A DNA stretch of 26,035 nucleotides from an uncultured Paracoccaceae bacterium (GCA_937927675.1 CALBSG010000132.1:1-26035); one strand, 5' to 3'; counted from the first letter of the stretch, positions 1-7,900 are shown. Numbers and translations: made by a program. Notes: generated from the letters alone by a model not told the origin.

Positions 1-147
1 GCCTTTTTCAATTAAAAAAGCGGTGACACCGCGCGCGCCCAGTTCGGGTTCGCTTTTGGCGTAAACCACCAGTGTGTCGGCATCGGGCCCGTTGGTAATC
101 CACATCTTGGACCCGTTCAGCACATATCCGCCCGCCGTGTTCGCCTC
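1..147 (-). pseudogene. Isovaleryl-CoA-type acyl-CoA dehydrogenase internal fragment
   Basis: The last ~49 codons before the left edge match the middle of isovaleryl-CoA dehydrogenases: YVLNGSKMWITNG, then PDADTLVVYAK, then RGVTAFLIEKG. In the family this segment lies roughly 150-200 residues from the N terminus and is preceded by the FAD and substrate-binding motif AMSEAGAGSDV. Here that upstream domain is missing and replaced by an unrelated protein in the same frame. The junction is not sharp; I place it near 140-150. What lies left of the window cannot be seen, so this may be the start of a full C-terminal remnant or a short scar. A natural fusion is possible but less likely, because a dehydrogenase without its N-terminal helical domain should not fold as the family does. 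Confidence 0.65.
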
Positions 148-1476
148 GGCCCAGTCGAAGACGATCTCCTCCGTTCCCAGCGTCAGTTTACCCCAAGCTT
201 CCTGCTCTGCGCGCAGCCCCGAGGGAACCTCCACCGTCACGGTGATGCTCCCCACGACCTGGGGCCGCAGTTGGTCCAGGGCGGGGATCGCCTGTTCCAA
301 TCCTTCGACCCAAGGGGCCAGCAGGTGGTCCCCGGCTTGCGCCCGCAACCCTTTCTCCAATGCGGCAACCTGCGCCGGAGACCGTGCCTGAAGGTTGTCC
401 CGCATCCCGGCGTAAAGCACCAGCAGCGACCCGGCGGTCTTGCAGGCGAGTTGCCTGTCAGCATCCGCCAATTCGGACAGGGCGACTTCCCCCACCGCGA
501 CCTTCGCCGCGCTGCCACGCTCCTTCCCCCGCTCTGCCAGCATCGCTTCCAGCGCCTTGCGGGTCTCTGCCTTGTGCTCGTCGACTAGGGCGCGCAGTTC
601 CTTCTCGAAATCGTCGCGCTTGAGGTATTCCTCTAGCTTGATAATGGCGACATCCGTGCCTACCCAGGCGATCCCCGCTCCGATCAGGCCGCAGGCCGCC
701 GCCCCAGGCCCGGTCCAGGAACAGACGGCCGCACCGCTTCCGCCGCCGGCCAACGTGACCGCCCATTTTGTCCCGGTCTTGGTCGCCACTTTCGCCGCCA
801 GCTTGGCACCCAGTTTCTTGGCGAAAACCTTGGTCATGCCCTTTAGCGCAACCGCTTCCAGCGCCACCATGCCCCCTGTCTTCGCGATCCAACTCTTGCT
901 GTCCTTTAGCACCCTCGCGACCACCGGCCCGAGTGCCTCGGCTCCACCCGGCTGTTCTGCCATCGCCCTGTCCAGCACACCGAAGTATCTTTGATCAAAG
1001 TCCCGGCCCAGATCCACCGCAACCGAGTCCAACCGCTTGTCCAGGCCGGCGAACATGTACTTGTCCAGACCGGAGGATATCTCCCCGATTGCCGCCGCGC
1101 CCAGTTCCAGCCATTCGCCCTTCAGCGAATAGTGGAAATCCATATAGGCCGGGATGCCCGCATAAACCGGCTCATAGGCCTTATCCAGCATCGGGTCGAT
1201 CTCGGCCTGGACCTTGGCGGCTTCTTCCCCCGCCATGGCAAACCAGTGTTCTACCAGCGTCGCCTTCGCTTCGGCTTCGGCGGCGGTCTGTTTGGCGGCC
1301 TTGCCTTCACCCTCGGCGCCCTGCTTTGCCAGATGCCAGCTGGCCGCGAAGTGCAGTGCCAGCGTAACCAGCAGAAGGACCGCGATGGATCCCCAGAACC
1401 AGTACGACGCCTTCAGCCGCTTCGCGGCAGGCCTGCCGGAAGCTTGAGCGCGGTCTTTCGGGCTCGTGGGCATCAT
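1..1476 (-). CDS. Unrecognised membrane-anchored protein reading in frame into an acyl-CoA dehydrogenase segment (runs off left edge)
   Basis: An uninterrupted reading frame of 492 codons runs from ATG at 1476 to the left edge with no stop. Residues 1-30 are basic, residues 31-55 form one hydrophobic segment, and an Ala/Glu-rich stretch follows, so an N-terminal anchor with a large soluble or peripheral part is likely. Residues 210-285 are Lys/Gly/Ala-rich with two glycine-rich hydrophobic stretches (around GGGSGAAVC and ACGLIGAGIAWVG), which could form a membrane hairpin. Charged helices follow (LEEYLKRDDFEKELR). The last ~50 codons switch abruptly to the acyl-CoA dehydrogenase pattern LNGSKMWITNGPDAD. 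I do not recognise the main part. The start overlaps the stop of the upstream membrane protein by 4 bp, so the two are probably co-translated. A second ATG directly follows the first. The frame itself is certain; whether it encodes one real fusion protein is not. Confidence 0.75.
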   Translation of the reverse strand, partial: MMPTSPKDRAQASGRPAAKRLKASYWFWGSIAVLLLVTLALHFAASWHLAKQGAEGEGKAAKQTAAEAEAKATLVEHWFAMAGEEAAKVQAEIDPMLDKAYEPVYAGIPAYMDFHYSLKGEWLELGAAAIGEISSGLDKYMFAGLDKRLDSVAVDLGRDFDQRYFGVLDRAMAEQPGGAEALGPVVARVLKDSKSWIAKTGGMVALEAVALKGMTKVFAKKLGAKLAAKVATKTGTKWAVTLAGGGSGAAVCSWTGPGAAACGLIGAGIAWVGTDVAIIKLEEYLKRDDFEKELRALVDEHKAETRKALEAMLAERGKERGSAAKVAVGEVALSELADADRQLACKTAGSLLVLYAGMRDNLQARSPAQVAALEKGLRAQAGDHLLAPWVEGLEQAIPALDQLRPQVVGSITVTVEVPSGLRAEQEAWGKLTLGTEEIVFDWAEANTAGGYVLNGSKMWITNGPDADTLVVYAKSEPELGARGVTAFLIEKG

Positions 1477-2270
1477 GCCTCTCTGTCGTAATGCGTGTCG
1501 ATGAAATTAGTGACAACCACGCCCGCCCGCGCGGCAAGAAACCCGAACAACGCCGCATCGAGGTTGAACAGCCGGGCAACCAGCGGATAGTCGCGCAACT
1601 GCACCACCAGCCACAGCTTCGCCGCCTTGAACGCATAGCCAAAGGCCAGGACCTCGGCGATCCAGCCCCGCCTTTCCGGAAGCGCATCAAACCCCGACCG
1701 CACCGCCTCGGAAAACGTGGCGTTGAGCATCGAAAGGGGAACGCTCGTCGTCCGCCAGGAAACAAGGAACAGGACGATGGCGAAAGGGAGGCCCACCAGC
1801 CAGGCACTAGGCCCCAGGGTAAGTATCCGGTCGAACGGCGGCATGAAATGGCGACCAACGCCCCCCCTTGCCCAGAGAAACAGCCAGGCGGTCGAGAACA
1901 CCAGCCCGAGCAGAACAGCTGCCTCGGCCGCCGGCATGTTCAACACCTGCCAGGCCAGGACGGGAACCAGCGTCCCCACCAGCAAGGTCGACGAGAAGAA
2001 GGCCAGGATCCGCCCGGACAACCAGTGCGACAGCCAGGACTCCGGCTTCAGCACAATCCCGCGTTCGGCCAGCCAGTGATCGATCACAAGCGACCAGTTC
2101 CCCAAGAAGATCATTGCGGCCAGCAGCAGAAGCCAAAGGACTGCCAAGTCTGAGAAGGCGTAACTTAACCGCCAGAGGTAAAGCAGAAGCCCCGAAAGGA
2201 GAGATGTTGCAAATGCGATGGAAAGGTTTCTCTTCATCCAATGCCTCAATCGCTCCCAAGGCTCGGTCAT
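1473..2270 (-). CDS. Polytopic inner-membrane protein, unknown function
   Basis: This 265-residue protein is dominated by hydrophobic segments, roughly at residues 17-36, 40-58, 90-110, 115-135 and 150-172. They alternate with basic loops, so it is an integral membrane protein with about five or six spans. The C-terminal third is amphipathic (AKLWLVVQLRDYPLVARLFNLDAALFG) and ends in DTHYDREA. No family motif was recognised. The stop overlaps the ATG of the next gene by 4 bp, which indicates a two-gene operon. The start is uncertain. The ATG at 2270 has no Shine-Dalgarno sequence and lies almost at the expected transcription start of the promoter at 2277-2306. An internal ATG at 2237 (residue 12) is preceded by GAGG at a good distance and may be the true start. 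Confidence 0.75.
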   Translation of the reverse strand: MTEPWERLRHWMKRNLSIAFATSLLSGLLLYLWRLSYAFSDLAVLWLLLLAAMIFLGNWSLVIDHWLAERGIVLKPESWLSHWLSGRILAFFSSTLLVGTLVPVLAWQVLNMPAAEAAVLLGLVFSTAWLFLWARGGVGRHFMPPFDRILTLGPSAWLVGLPFAIVLFLVSWRTTSVPLSMLNATFSEAVRSGFDALPERRGWIAEVLAFGYAFKAAKLWLVVQLRDYPLVARLFNLDAALFGFLAARAGVVVTNFIDTHYDREA

Positions 2271-2276
2271 TGGGAG

Positions 2277-2306
2277 ATTTTACAATGCAGCTTACGCGCG
2301 AGTAAA
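2277..2306 (-). promoter_or_regulatory. Candidate sigma-70 promoter of the two-gene unit
   Basis: Read on the minus strand there is a weak -35 (TTTACT, 2301-2306), an 18-bp spacer and a good -10 (TAAAAT, 2277-2282). Transcription would begin near the ATG at 2270. That implies either a leaderless message or translation from the GAGG-led ATG at 2237. Inferred from sequence only. Confidence 0.4.
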
Positions 2307-2475
2307 TTCGGCGCAATAGCCTCTTTGCTGTGCCCGGCGAGGAGGATTGCCATCGAGTGACTCTGGTCCTAGCCTAACGAGCACCCAAATTTGAGCAACA
2401 GCGGGCTGACACCCGCCCGGAAACTGAAGATAGCCGCGTAAATTCTACGACCAAGTCTCCGCAAAACAGAGCGAC
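2307..2475. other. Gene-free stretch between the membrane-protein unit and the IS481 fragment
   Basis: No start-and-stop frame here looks like a protein I recognise. The open minus-strand frame that continues from the transposase fragment loses all resemblance to IS481 below 2476. I see no tRNA, hairpin or repeat of note. Confidence 0.4.
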
Positions 2476-2804
2476 TGCCCTTGTGAAGATGTGGCGGATG
2501 TCCAGAAGGCGGAGGGTCATTCCGAAGCGGCGGGACCGGTAGGCGCTGCCGTTGTCTGTCATGACCCGTTCGACGCAAATGCTCTGGTCGCGAAACCAAC
2601 GCAGGGCATGCAAGAAAAACCGGTTGTGGTCTCCTTGCGCTCGTCCTCCAGCACCTCGACATAAGCGAGCCTTATCGCATCATCCACCGCGACATGGACG
2701 AAGTCCCAGCCCGCGCTGCGGCTGCGACTAGTCGTGCGTGTTTCGGTGGCACGGTGGCCGGGCTGGTCGAACCGCGCGAGCGTCTTGATATCGAGGCAGG
2801 TCAT
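2476..2804 (-). mobile_element. Truncated, frameshifted IS481-family transposase fragment
   Basis: Two minus-strand frames together give the integrase-like (DDE) core of IS481 transposases. The first (2804 to ~2616) carries CLDIKTLARFDQPGHR and GWDFVHVAVDDAIRLAYVEVL. The second (~2619 to 2476) carries HALRWFRD, VERVMTDNGSAYRSRRF and DIRHIFTRA. The frames join at a run of five A (plus strand 2615-2619), so a single-base indel separates them. The first two catalytic Asp residues are present (LDIK and MTDNG). The N-terminal helix-turn-helix domain and the C-terminal block with the catalytic Glu (usually NGKAERF) are both missing. It is therefore a dead internal fragment. No terminal inverted repeats were found. 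Confidence 0.8.
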
Positions 2805-3170
2805 GACCAGGGAGCTGGAGTTCGGATATGATGAGACGGAGGTTCAGTCGTCAGTTCTAACTCTAGGCCGTCAGAGTGGTGACGGACCGTGATCGACCTC
2901 TAATCGTCGCTGACCGCCAGCTTTTCCCGCCTAACTGATCTGCTTGCCAGGTATTTGCGGCGGAGCAAGGCGAACGGCGGCTTTCGGGAATGCAGCAAAG
3001 CAGCATTCGTCGAGGCCGACCTTCCGCTCAGGGCCGAAAAGTGACGTTAGCCTGGTTTCACACTTCAGCATGAATTCCCCGCTTAGCATCGCGAACGCGC
3101 TGTGCAAGAATCGTCAAAAATGGGCAGCCTTGGCTCCCCGACAGATAAAGTTGTTAGTAGCTGTCATGTC
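2805..3170. other. Gene-free stretch upstream of the rpiR promoter
   Basis: About 370 bp without a convincing gene. Short frames can be opened in it (for example 2944-3216, plus), but they have no ribosome binding site and no recognisable protein pattern. The left part adjoins the IS481 fragment and is probably decayed DNA. Confidence 0.4.
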
Positions 3171-3176
3171 GCCATC

Positions 3177-3230
3177 TTTGCAAACTGGCTGCACCATTCC
3201 ATGCATTGCAAACTAATTGACAAAGTTTGC
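3177..3230 (+). promoter_or_regulatory. Candidate operator/promoter region of rpiR
   Basis: The sequence holds TTTGCAAACT (3177-3186) and ATTGCAAACT (3206-3214 plus flank), a direct repeat of TTGCAAACT 29 bp apart. It also holds an inverted repeat GCAAACT (3208-3214) / AGTTTGC (3224-3230) with a 9-bp spacer. Inside that spacer sits TTGACA (3217-3222), which could be a -35. No good -10 follows at 17 bp. The dyad around a -35 suggests autoregulation by the downstream RpiR protein. This is inference. Confidence 0.45.
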
Positions 3231-3286
3231 TGCGGCGTGCTCGATGATCCTGAAGCGGGCATGGGCCCGCGACTTAGGAAGCTGCC

Positions 3287-4153
3287 ATGTCTTACCGCCC
3301 GCCAGAAACTTATGAAGAGCTGATCAAGCTGATCCACGACCGCTATGATGATATGAGCAAATCGTATCAAAAAATTGCGCTCTATCTCACGCAGAACCCC
3401 AATGATGTGGCGGTGCTGTCGGTCAACGCCATTGGGGCCAAATGCGGGATACATGCCTCCAGCTTCGTACGCTACGCCCAGTCCTTGGGCTACAAGGGGT
3501 TCAAAGAGTTACAGGCGGTATTTCAGCGCCGCCTGTCGACGGCCGCCCCGGGATTTGATGCGCGTGTGCGCGCTCTTGAAGCCGAACTTGGTGGCGCGAA
3601 GGAGGGAGAGCTTGGCTTTCTGGCAGAGCTTGTCGCGCGTGACGTTGCTTCGTTGCAGGATATGCTTGGCAATATGCAGGCGGGCGATCTGGCGGCAGCG
3701 GCAGAGCTGATGGAAAAGGCCGATACGATCTATCTGCTTGGTCAGCTCCGTTCGGCCCCGGTTGTCGAGTTGCTGCGCTATGTGTTGACAATGCTCGGCA
3801 AGCGGACCGTGCTGCTGGATGCCGGGGGCGGGTTGGCGACGCATATGGCGAAGGTGTCGCGTCCGAACGATCTGTTGTTCATCGTCTCGTTCCGTTTCTA
3901 CGCCACCGAGGTGGTGAACGTTGCCGAGGAAACGGCAGGGCGAGGGGTGCCCATCGTGGCCATCACCGACAGCACGCTGTCGCCCTATGCAAAACTGGCG
4001 AAGGTTCTCTTCGCCGTACCAGAGCATGAATATACCTTCTCACGCTCGCTTGCGGCGCCGATGTGTCTTGCGCAGGCGCTTTGCGTCGTATTGGCCTCAC
4101 GGGTGCAAAAGAACAACAGCGACCCGCGGATTCCGGTGGTGACCGGTCCTTGA
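3287..4153 (+). CDS. RpiR/MurR-family transcriptional regulator, likely of the cyclitol cluster
   Basis: The 288-residue protein has the two-part RpiR architecture. The N-terminal winged helix-turn-helix covers about residues 1-80, with the recognition region VNAIGAKCGIHASSFVRYAQSLGYKGFKEL. The C-terminal SIS sugar-phosphate-binding domain covers about 125-265, with IYLLGQLRSAPVVELL, VSFRFYATEVVNVAEE and VPIVAITDS. Length is normal for the family. Start: AGGA lies a few bases before the ATG at 3287. RpiR-family proteins such as IolR control inositol genes in several Proteobacteria and sense sugar phosphates through the SIS domain. Its position next to iolD/iolE and iolG makes it the obvious local regulator, but the effector is unknown. 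It converges with the SDR gene, separated by a shared hairpin. Confidence 0.9.
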   Translation: MSYRPPETYEELIKLIHDRYDDMSKSYQKIALYLTQNPNDVAVLSVNAIGAKCGIHASSFVRYAQSLGYKGFKELQAVFQRRLSTAAPGFDARVRALEAELGGAKEGELGFLAELVARDVASLQDMLGNMQAGDLAAAAELMEKADTIYLLGQLRSAPVVELLRYVLTMLGKRTVLLDAGGGLATHMAKVSRPNDLLFIVSFRFYATEVVNVAEETAGRGVPIVAITDSTLSPYAKLAKVLFAVPEHEYTFSRSLAAPMCLAQALCVVLASRVQKNNSDPRIPVVTGP

Positions 4154-4170
4154 GGGGGCGTGCTGCACTG

Positions 4171-4200
4171 TTGAAAAGGGGCGCAGATCGCGCCCCCTTT
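4171..4200. terminator. Bidirectional intrinsic terminator between rpiR and the SDR operon
   Basis: GGGGCGC (4178-4184) pairs with GCGCCCC (4190-4196) around a 5-nt loop. It is flanked by AAAA on the left and CTTT on the right, so a short T run follows the hairpin in either direction. It lies between two convergent genes, 25 bp past the rpiR stop and 8 bp past the SDR stop. Confidence 0.7.
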
Positions 4201-4203
4201 GGG

Positions 4204-5022
4204 TCAGTTTTGCAAGGTCAACGGGCCATCTGGCACGGGCATTCCAGCCGCGACCGCGCCCCAGACGGATTGGTCAAAGTTGACGATAGCCCCCGTCATA
4301 AGCCCCGCATCATCCGAGACCAGAAAGTTAACCGCGCGGGCCGCCTCATTCGGGTCGACCAGGCGCCCAAAAGGCAGCGCGGCCGCGGCTTTGGCTTCCC
4401 AGTCGGGGTCACCGCCTTCGGCTTGAATTTCCCGCTCATGGTCTGAGGCCATCCAGCCGACGTTCAACTGGTTGACGCGGATGCGATTGGCCATGACCGA
4501 AAAGGCCGTATTGGCCGTCAGCGTCGTCAGAGCCCCCTTGGATGCGCAATAGGCGTTGATAAAGGGCTGCCCCGCAAGCGCCGAGATCGAGCCGATGTTG
4601 CAAATAGCGCCCTGAATTCCCTTGGCAATCATAAGCTTGATCGCCTCTTGCATCAGAAAATAGGGGCCGCGGACATTGGTGGAAAACAGGGCGTCGAAGG
4701 TTTCCGGGCTAGTATCCAGAATCGTGCCACGCGCTGTTGAGGCGCCCGCATTCACCAGCACATCAATCCGCCCAAACAGACGGTCGGTTTCCGCAATGAC
4801 CATGCGGCAGTCTTCGATTTGACCGAAATCTGCCTTTAGAAAGTGCGCCCAGATGCCATGCGCTTCGGCGATGTCACGGGCAACATGCGCCCCGCGATCC
4901 GCGTTGCGCCCGGTGATGACGATCCCCGCTGCACCTGCGGCCGCCAGTCTGCGGGCAATTGCGGCCCCCAGACCCTGTGTCGCCCCTGTGACGACGCAGA
5001 TCTTGCCGTCCATCCGGTTCAT
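4204..5022 (-). CDS. Short-chain dehydrogenase/reductase (SDR)
   Basis: This is a classical 272-residue SDR, an NAD(P)-dependent oxidoreductase. It has the cofactor motif TGATQGLG (12-19), NAG (91-93), Asn116, and the catalytic Ser145, Tyr158 and Lys162 (YCASK). It is the last gene of a minus-strand operon iolD-iolE-SDR. Its ATG overlaps the iolE stop by 4 bp (ATGA), so translation is probably coupled. The substrate cannot be read from the sequence. Context suggests oxidation or reduction of a cyclitol or of an intermediate after ring opening, such as a deoxy-uronate. Met4 is an alternative start. This gene is not part of the textbook iol pathway. Confidence 0.9.
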   Translation of the reverse strand: MNRMDGKICVVTGATQGLGAAIARRLAAAGAAGIVITGRNADRGAHVARDIAEAHGIWAHFLKADFGQIEDCRMVIAETDRLFGRIDVLVNAGASTARGTILDTSPETFDALFSTNVRGPYFLMQEAIKLMIAKGIQGAICNIGSISALAGQPFINAYCASKGALTTLTANTAFSVMANRIRVNQLNVGWMASDHEREIQAEGGDPDWEAKAAAALPFGRLVDPNEAARAVNFLVSDDAGLMTGAIVNFDQSVWGAVAAGMPVPDGPLTLQN

Positions 5023-5912
5023 TTGGCCACCTCATAGCCTGCCGCCGCCATCACTCGCAGGAGTTCCTTGTGGCCTTTGATCGCCATTTCAAGCGGCGGA
5101 GAGACCTTGGGATCCTGTTCGGCTTCGACGACGAACCAGCCTTCATAGCCCTTGCCGGCAAGCGCCTTGACGAGGGTTTCGAAATCAAGCGAGCCGTCCC
5201 CCGGAACGGTGAAGGCGCCTTTCACGACAGCATCAAGGAAGGACTCCTTGCTGCGATCTAGGGCATCAACCACAGGCCGCCGGATGTCTTTGGTATGGAC
5301 ATGGGTGATGCGCTTCCAATGGTTTTCGATGACGCGCAGATTGTCGCCCCCGGCAAAGGCCATGTGGCCCGCATCGAACAGAAGCGGCACAGAGGAGTGC
5401 TTCATGAACAGGTCAAGCTCTGCCTCGGTTTCAATCGCCGCCGCCATGTGATGGTGGTAGCTGATCGGCATGCCCTCACGCGCACACCAATCGGCAAAAT
5501 CGCTGATCTTGCGACCATAGGCGGCGGTTTCGACCTCGGTCAGCTTCGGCTTGGTTGCAAGCGGGGCGGATTTGATGCCTTGCACCGAGCGCGCCGTTTC
5601 CCCGTAAACGATGCACGGTGCCTTGGCCGCCTTGAAGAAGGTCATTTGCTGGGCAATGCGGTCTTTTTCCACCTCGATGTCGCCATCAAGCAGCAGGCCC
5701 GAAAACCAACCGCCACAGACCGAGATGCCGAAGCGGTTCAGGATCGGGCCGAGTTCGGCCATATCCATTGGGAAGCGACGGCCCGTCTCCATCCCGGTGA
5801 AGCCCGCAACCGAGGCTTGGCGCAGGCATTCTTCAAGGCTTACATCATCCGAGAGCTCTGCAAGATCGTCATTCCACCACGCGATGGGGGCGATACCAAG
5901 TTTTGCTTTCAT
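5019..5912 (-). CDS. iolE: Inosose dehydratase (2-keto-myo-inositol dehydratase)
   Basis: The 297-residue protein is a xylose-isomerase-like TIM barrel. It matches IolE, which dehydrates 2-keto-myo-inositol to 3D-(3,5/4)-trihydroxycyclohexane-1,2-dione. Characteristic stretches are GIAPIAWWNDDL (6-17), YHHHMAAAIET (152-162), LLFDAGHMAFAGGD (177-190), HVHTKDIR (204-211), VPGDGSLDF (236-244) and VVEAEQDP (261-268). They include the acidic and His residues that bind the metal in this fold. I start it at the ATG at 5912, preceded by a GAGAAG purine stretch. An upstream in-frame ATG would add 46 residues lying inside iolD and is rejected. It begins 7 bp after the iolD stop and overlaps the SDR start by 4 bp. 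Confidence 0.92.
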   Translation of the reverse strand: MKAKLGIAPIAWWNDDLAELSDDVSLEECLRQASVAGFTGMETGRRFPMDMAELGPILNRFGISVCGGWFSGLLLDGDIEVEKDRIAQQMTFFKAAKAPCIVYGETARSVQGIKSAPLATKPKLTEVETAAYGRKISDFADWCAREGMPISYHHHMAAAIETEAELDLFMKHSSVPLLFDAGHMAFAGGDNLRVIENHWKRITHVHTKDIRRPVVDALDRSKESFLDAVVKGAFTVPGDGSLDFETLVKALAGKGYEGWFVVEAEQDPKVSPPLEMAIKGHKELLRVMAAAGYEVAK

Positions 5913-5919
5913 GTTCTTC

Positions 5920-7791
5920 TCACACTCCAACGCGCTGTTTTGCGCGGATTTCCTGTTGATGGGCGCGGGCTTTTTGCACGCTTTCCCGGTTCGACACCTC
6001 CGGTACGCCGACATCCCAATCGGCGTCGCCGGGAACCCAAGCATAGGCATCGGTCACGATCGAGATCACGGTGGTCCGGTCGTTTCCTTTTGCCCAGACC
6101 AAAGCCGCCTCCAGATCGGACAGGCTTTCGCAATGCCGCGATGCGGCCCCCATGGATGCAGCATGGGCGGCAAAATCAACATGCAGCGGGTTTTCGCGGT
6201 TCTGAATGCGGCAGTCTTTCAAGAGGTTGTTGAAGCCTGGAACGCCTTTGAACTGTTGCAACCGGCTGATGACGGCGTAGCCGCCATTGTCGCAGACGAT
6301 AACAATCATCTTGTGGCCGGAAAGCACGGTTGAATAGATGTCAGAGTTCATCATCATATAGGTGCCGTCCCCCAGCATCACGATGGGCGTGCCACCGACG
6401 GCGCCGGGGCCTGCTTGGGCCATGGCGCAGCCCCAACCGGCAGCGATTTCATAGCCCATGCAGGAAAAGCCGAACTCCAGATCAAAGGTGTTGGGGGCTT
6501 TGACCCGCCAGCCTTTGGCCACCTCGCCGGGAATGCCGCCAGCAGCGGCGATCAGTGTATCGGTGTCTTCGGCCGATGCGTTCACAACATTCACAACCTG
6601 AGCATAGGTCGGGATCGGCGTGTTGGTCGGGGCTTGGTGTTGGTCAAGCAGCGCGTCCCATTCGGCAAACAGGGCCTTGGCGCGGGGCAGGTGATCTTCT
6701 GGTGCCTTCCACCCCGCCAGCACGCCATCCAGTTCTTCGACACATTCCAGTGCGTCACCGACCACAGCCAGCGCACGATGTTTCAGCGCATCGAAACGGG
6801 CGGCGTTGATGGCGATGAAACGCGCGTCCTGCGCAAAAGCGGTCCATGACCCTGTGGTGAAGTCTTGCAGGCGGGTCCCGATGGCAAGGATCACATCCGC
6901 CTCGGCGGCAAGGGCATTGGCCGAAGTGGACCCAATGATGCCGATGGGGCCAGCATGAACGGGGTGGTAATGCGTTAGCCCGCCCTTGCCGGCGATGGTT
7001 TCAACAACCGGAATACCGCGGGCAGCAGCAAACGCCGCAACCGCGGCCTCTGCGCCGGAATAGCGCACGCCGCCACCCGCAATGATGAGTGGCTTCTTCG
7101 CGGTTTTGAGAAGGGCTGCCGCTTCGGCCATCGCCCGGCGGTCGGGACGGGGGCGGGGGATGGCCCAAAGACGCGGCTCAAAAAAGGCCGCCGGGTAGTC
7201 GAACGCCAGTTCCTGCGTGTCTTGTGGCAAGGCGATGAAGGCCGGGCCGCAATCGGCAGGGTCCAGCATGGCGCCCACCGCCTGCGGCAGGGACGCGATA
7301 ATCTGTGCCGGGTGACTGATGCGGTCCCAGTAGCGCGAAACCGACTTGAAAGCGTCGTTCACTGTGAGGCTGGGGTCGTTGAAATGCTCGACCTGTTGCA
7401 GCACGGGGTCGGGTAGACGATTGGTAAAGGTATCGCCTGCGATCAAAAGCACGGGCAGGCGGTTGGCATGGGCGGTGCCTGCGGCCGTGACCATGTTCAA
7501 AGCACCCGGCCCGATGGACGAGGTGGCGACCATGATCTGCCGCCGCCGTTTGGCCTTGGCAAAACCGATCGCGGCGAGTGCCATGGATTGTTCATTCTGG
7601 CCGCGCCAAGTGGGCAACTCGTCTTGCACCGCTTCCAGAGCCTCACTGAGGCAAGTCACGTTGCCATGGCCGAAAATGCCGAACACCCCACCGAACAACG
7701 GCACCCGCTGGCCGTCGATTTCTGTGACCTGCACTGTCAGCCATCGCACCAGGGCCTGCGCCACCGTCAGGCGAATCGTCGCGTGTTCCAT
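5920..7791 (-). CDS. iolD: 3D-(3,5/4)-trihydroxycyclohexane-1,2-dione acylhydrolase
   Basis: This 623-residue ThDP-dependent enzyme hydrolyses the cyclic dione made by IolE to open the ring, giving 5-deoxy-glucuronate in the known pathway. The N-terminal pyrimidine-binding domain carries the catalytic Glu67 (RGQNEQSMA). The central domain contains IIAGGGVRYSGAEA. The C-terminal pyrophosphate domain has the ThDP motif starting GDGTYMMMNS (474) and ending with Asn502 (CDNGG). The opening IRLTVAQALVRWL is typical of IolD, and the length agrees with the family. Start: AGGAGGG lies just upstream of the ATG at 7791. It is the first gene of the operon iolD-iolE-SDR, transcribed divergently from iolG. 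iolB and iolC, which often accompany it, are not here. Confidence 0.94.
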   Translation of the reverse strand: MEHATIRLTVAQALVRWLTVQVTEIDGQRVPLFGGVFGIFGHGNVTCLSEALEAVQDELPTWRGQNEQSMALAAIGFAKAKRRRQIMVATSSIGPGALNMVTAAGTAHANRLPVLLIAGDTFTNRLPDPVLQQVEHFNDPSLTVNDAFKSVSRYWDRISHPAQIIASLPQAVGAMLDPADCGPAFIALPQDTQELAFDYPAAFFEPRLWAIPRPRPDRRAMAEAAALLKTAKKPLIIAGGGVRYSGAEAAVAAFAAARGIPVVETIAGKGGLTHYHPVHAGPIGIIGSTSANALAAEADVILAIGTRLQDFTTGSWTAFAQDARFIAINAARFDALKHRALAVVGDALECVEELDGVLAGWKAPEDHLPRAKALFAEWDALLDQHQAPTNTPIPTYAQVVNVVNASAEDTDTLIAAAGGIPGEVAKGWRVKAPNTFDLEFGFSCMGYEIAAGWGCAMAQAGPGAVGGTPIVMLGDGTYMMMNSDIYSTVLSGHKMIVIVCDNGGYAVISRLQQFKGVPGFNNLLKDCRIQNRENPLHVDFAAHAASMGAASRHCESLSDLEAALVWAKGNDRTTVISIVTDAYAWVPGDADWDVGVPEVSNRESVQKARAHQQEIRAKQRVGV

Positions 7792-7820
7792 TTGTCCCTC
7801 CTACCTCGGTCCGTGCCGAG

Positions 7821-7876
7821 ATAATAATCTTGTGCATTGAGTATTGACAATAGATGTTTAACGCAATGAATATTGC
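7821..7876. promoter_or_regulatory. Divergent iolD/iolG promoter with overlapping -35 palindrome
   Basis: The palindrome TATTGACAATA (7842-7852) contains a -35 on each strand: TTGACA plus (7844-7849) and TTGTCA minus (7845-7850). On the minus strand the -10 is TATTAT (7821-7826) at 18 bp, a good promoter for iolD. On the plus strand the -10 is weak (around GAATAT, 7868-7873). A second dyad, GCAAT (7863-7867) / ATTGC (7872-7876), lies downstream towards iolG. One protein bound to the central palindrome could block both operons. Which protein binds is inference. Confidence 0.6.
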
Positions 7877-7900
7877 AAATACTGAATCGGGAGGAACAAG

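Noticed and set aside
2944..3216. Possible 90-residue plus-strand gene upstream of rpiR.
   Set aside because: No Shine-Dalgarno sequence, no recognisable pattern, and its end runs through the candidate rpiR operator.
5295..6233. A 312-codon plus-strand frame opposite iolE and iolD.
   Set aside because: Antisense shadow without ribosome binding site, crossing the iolE/iolD boundary.
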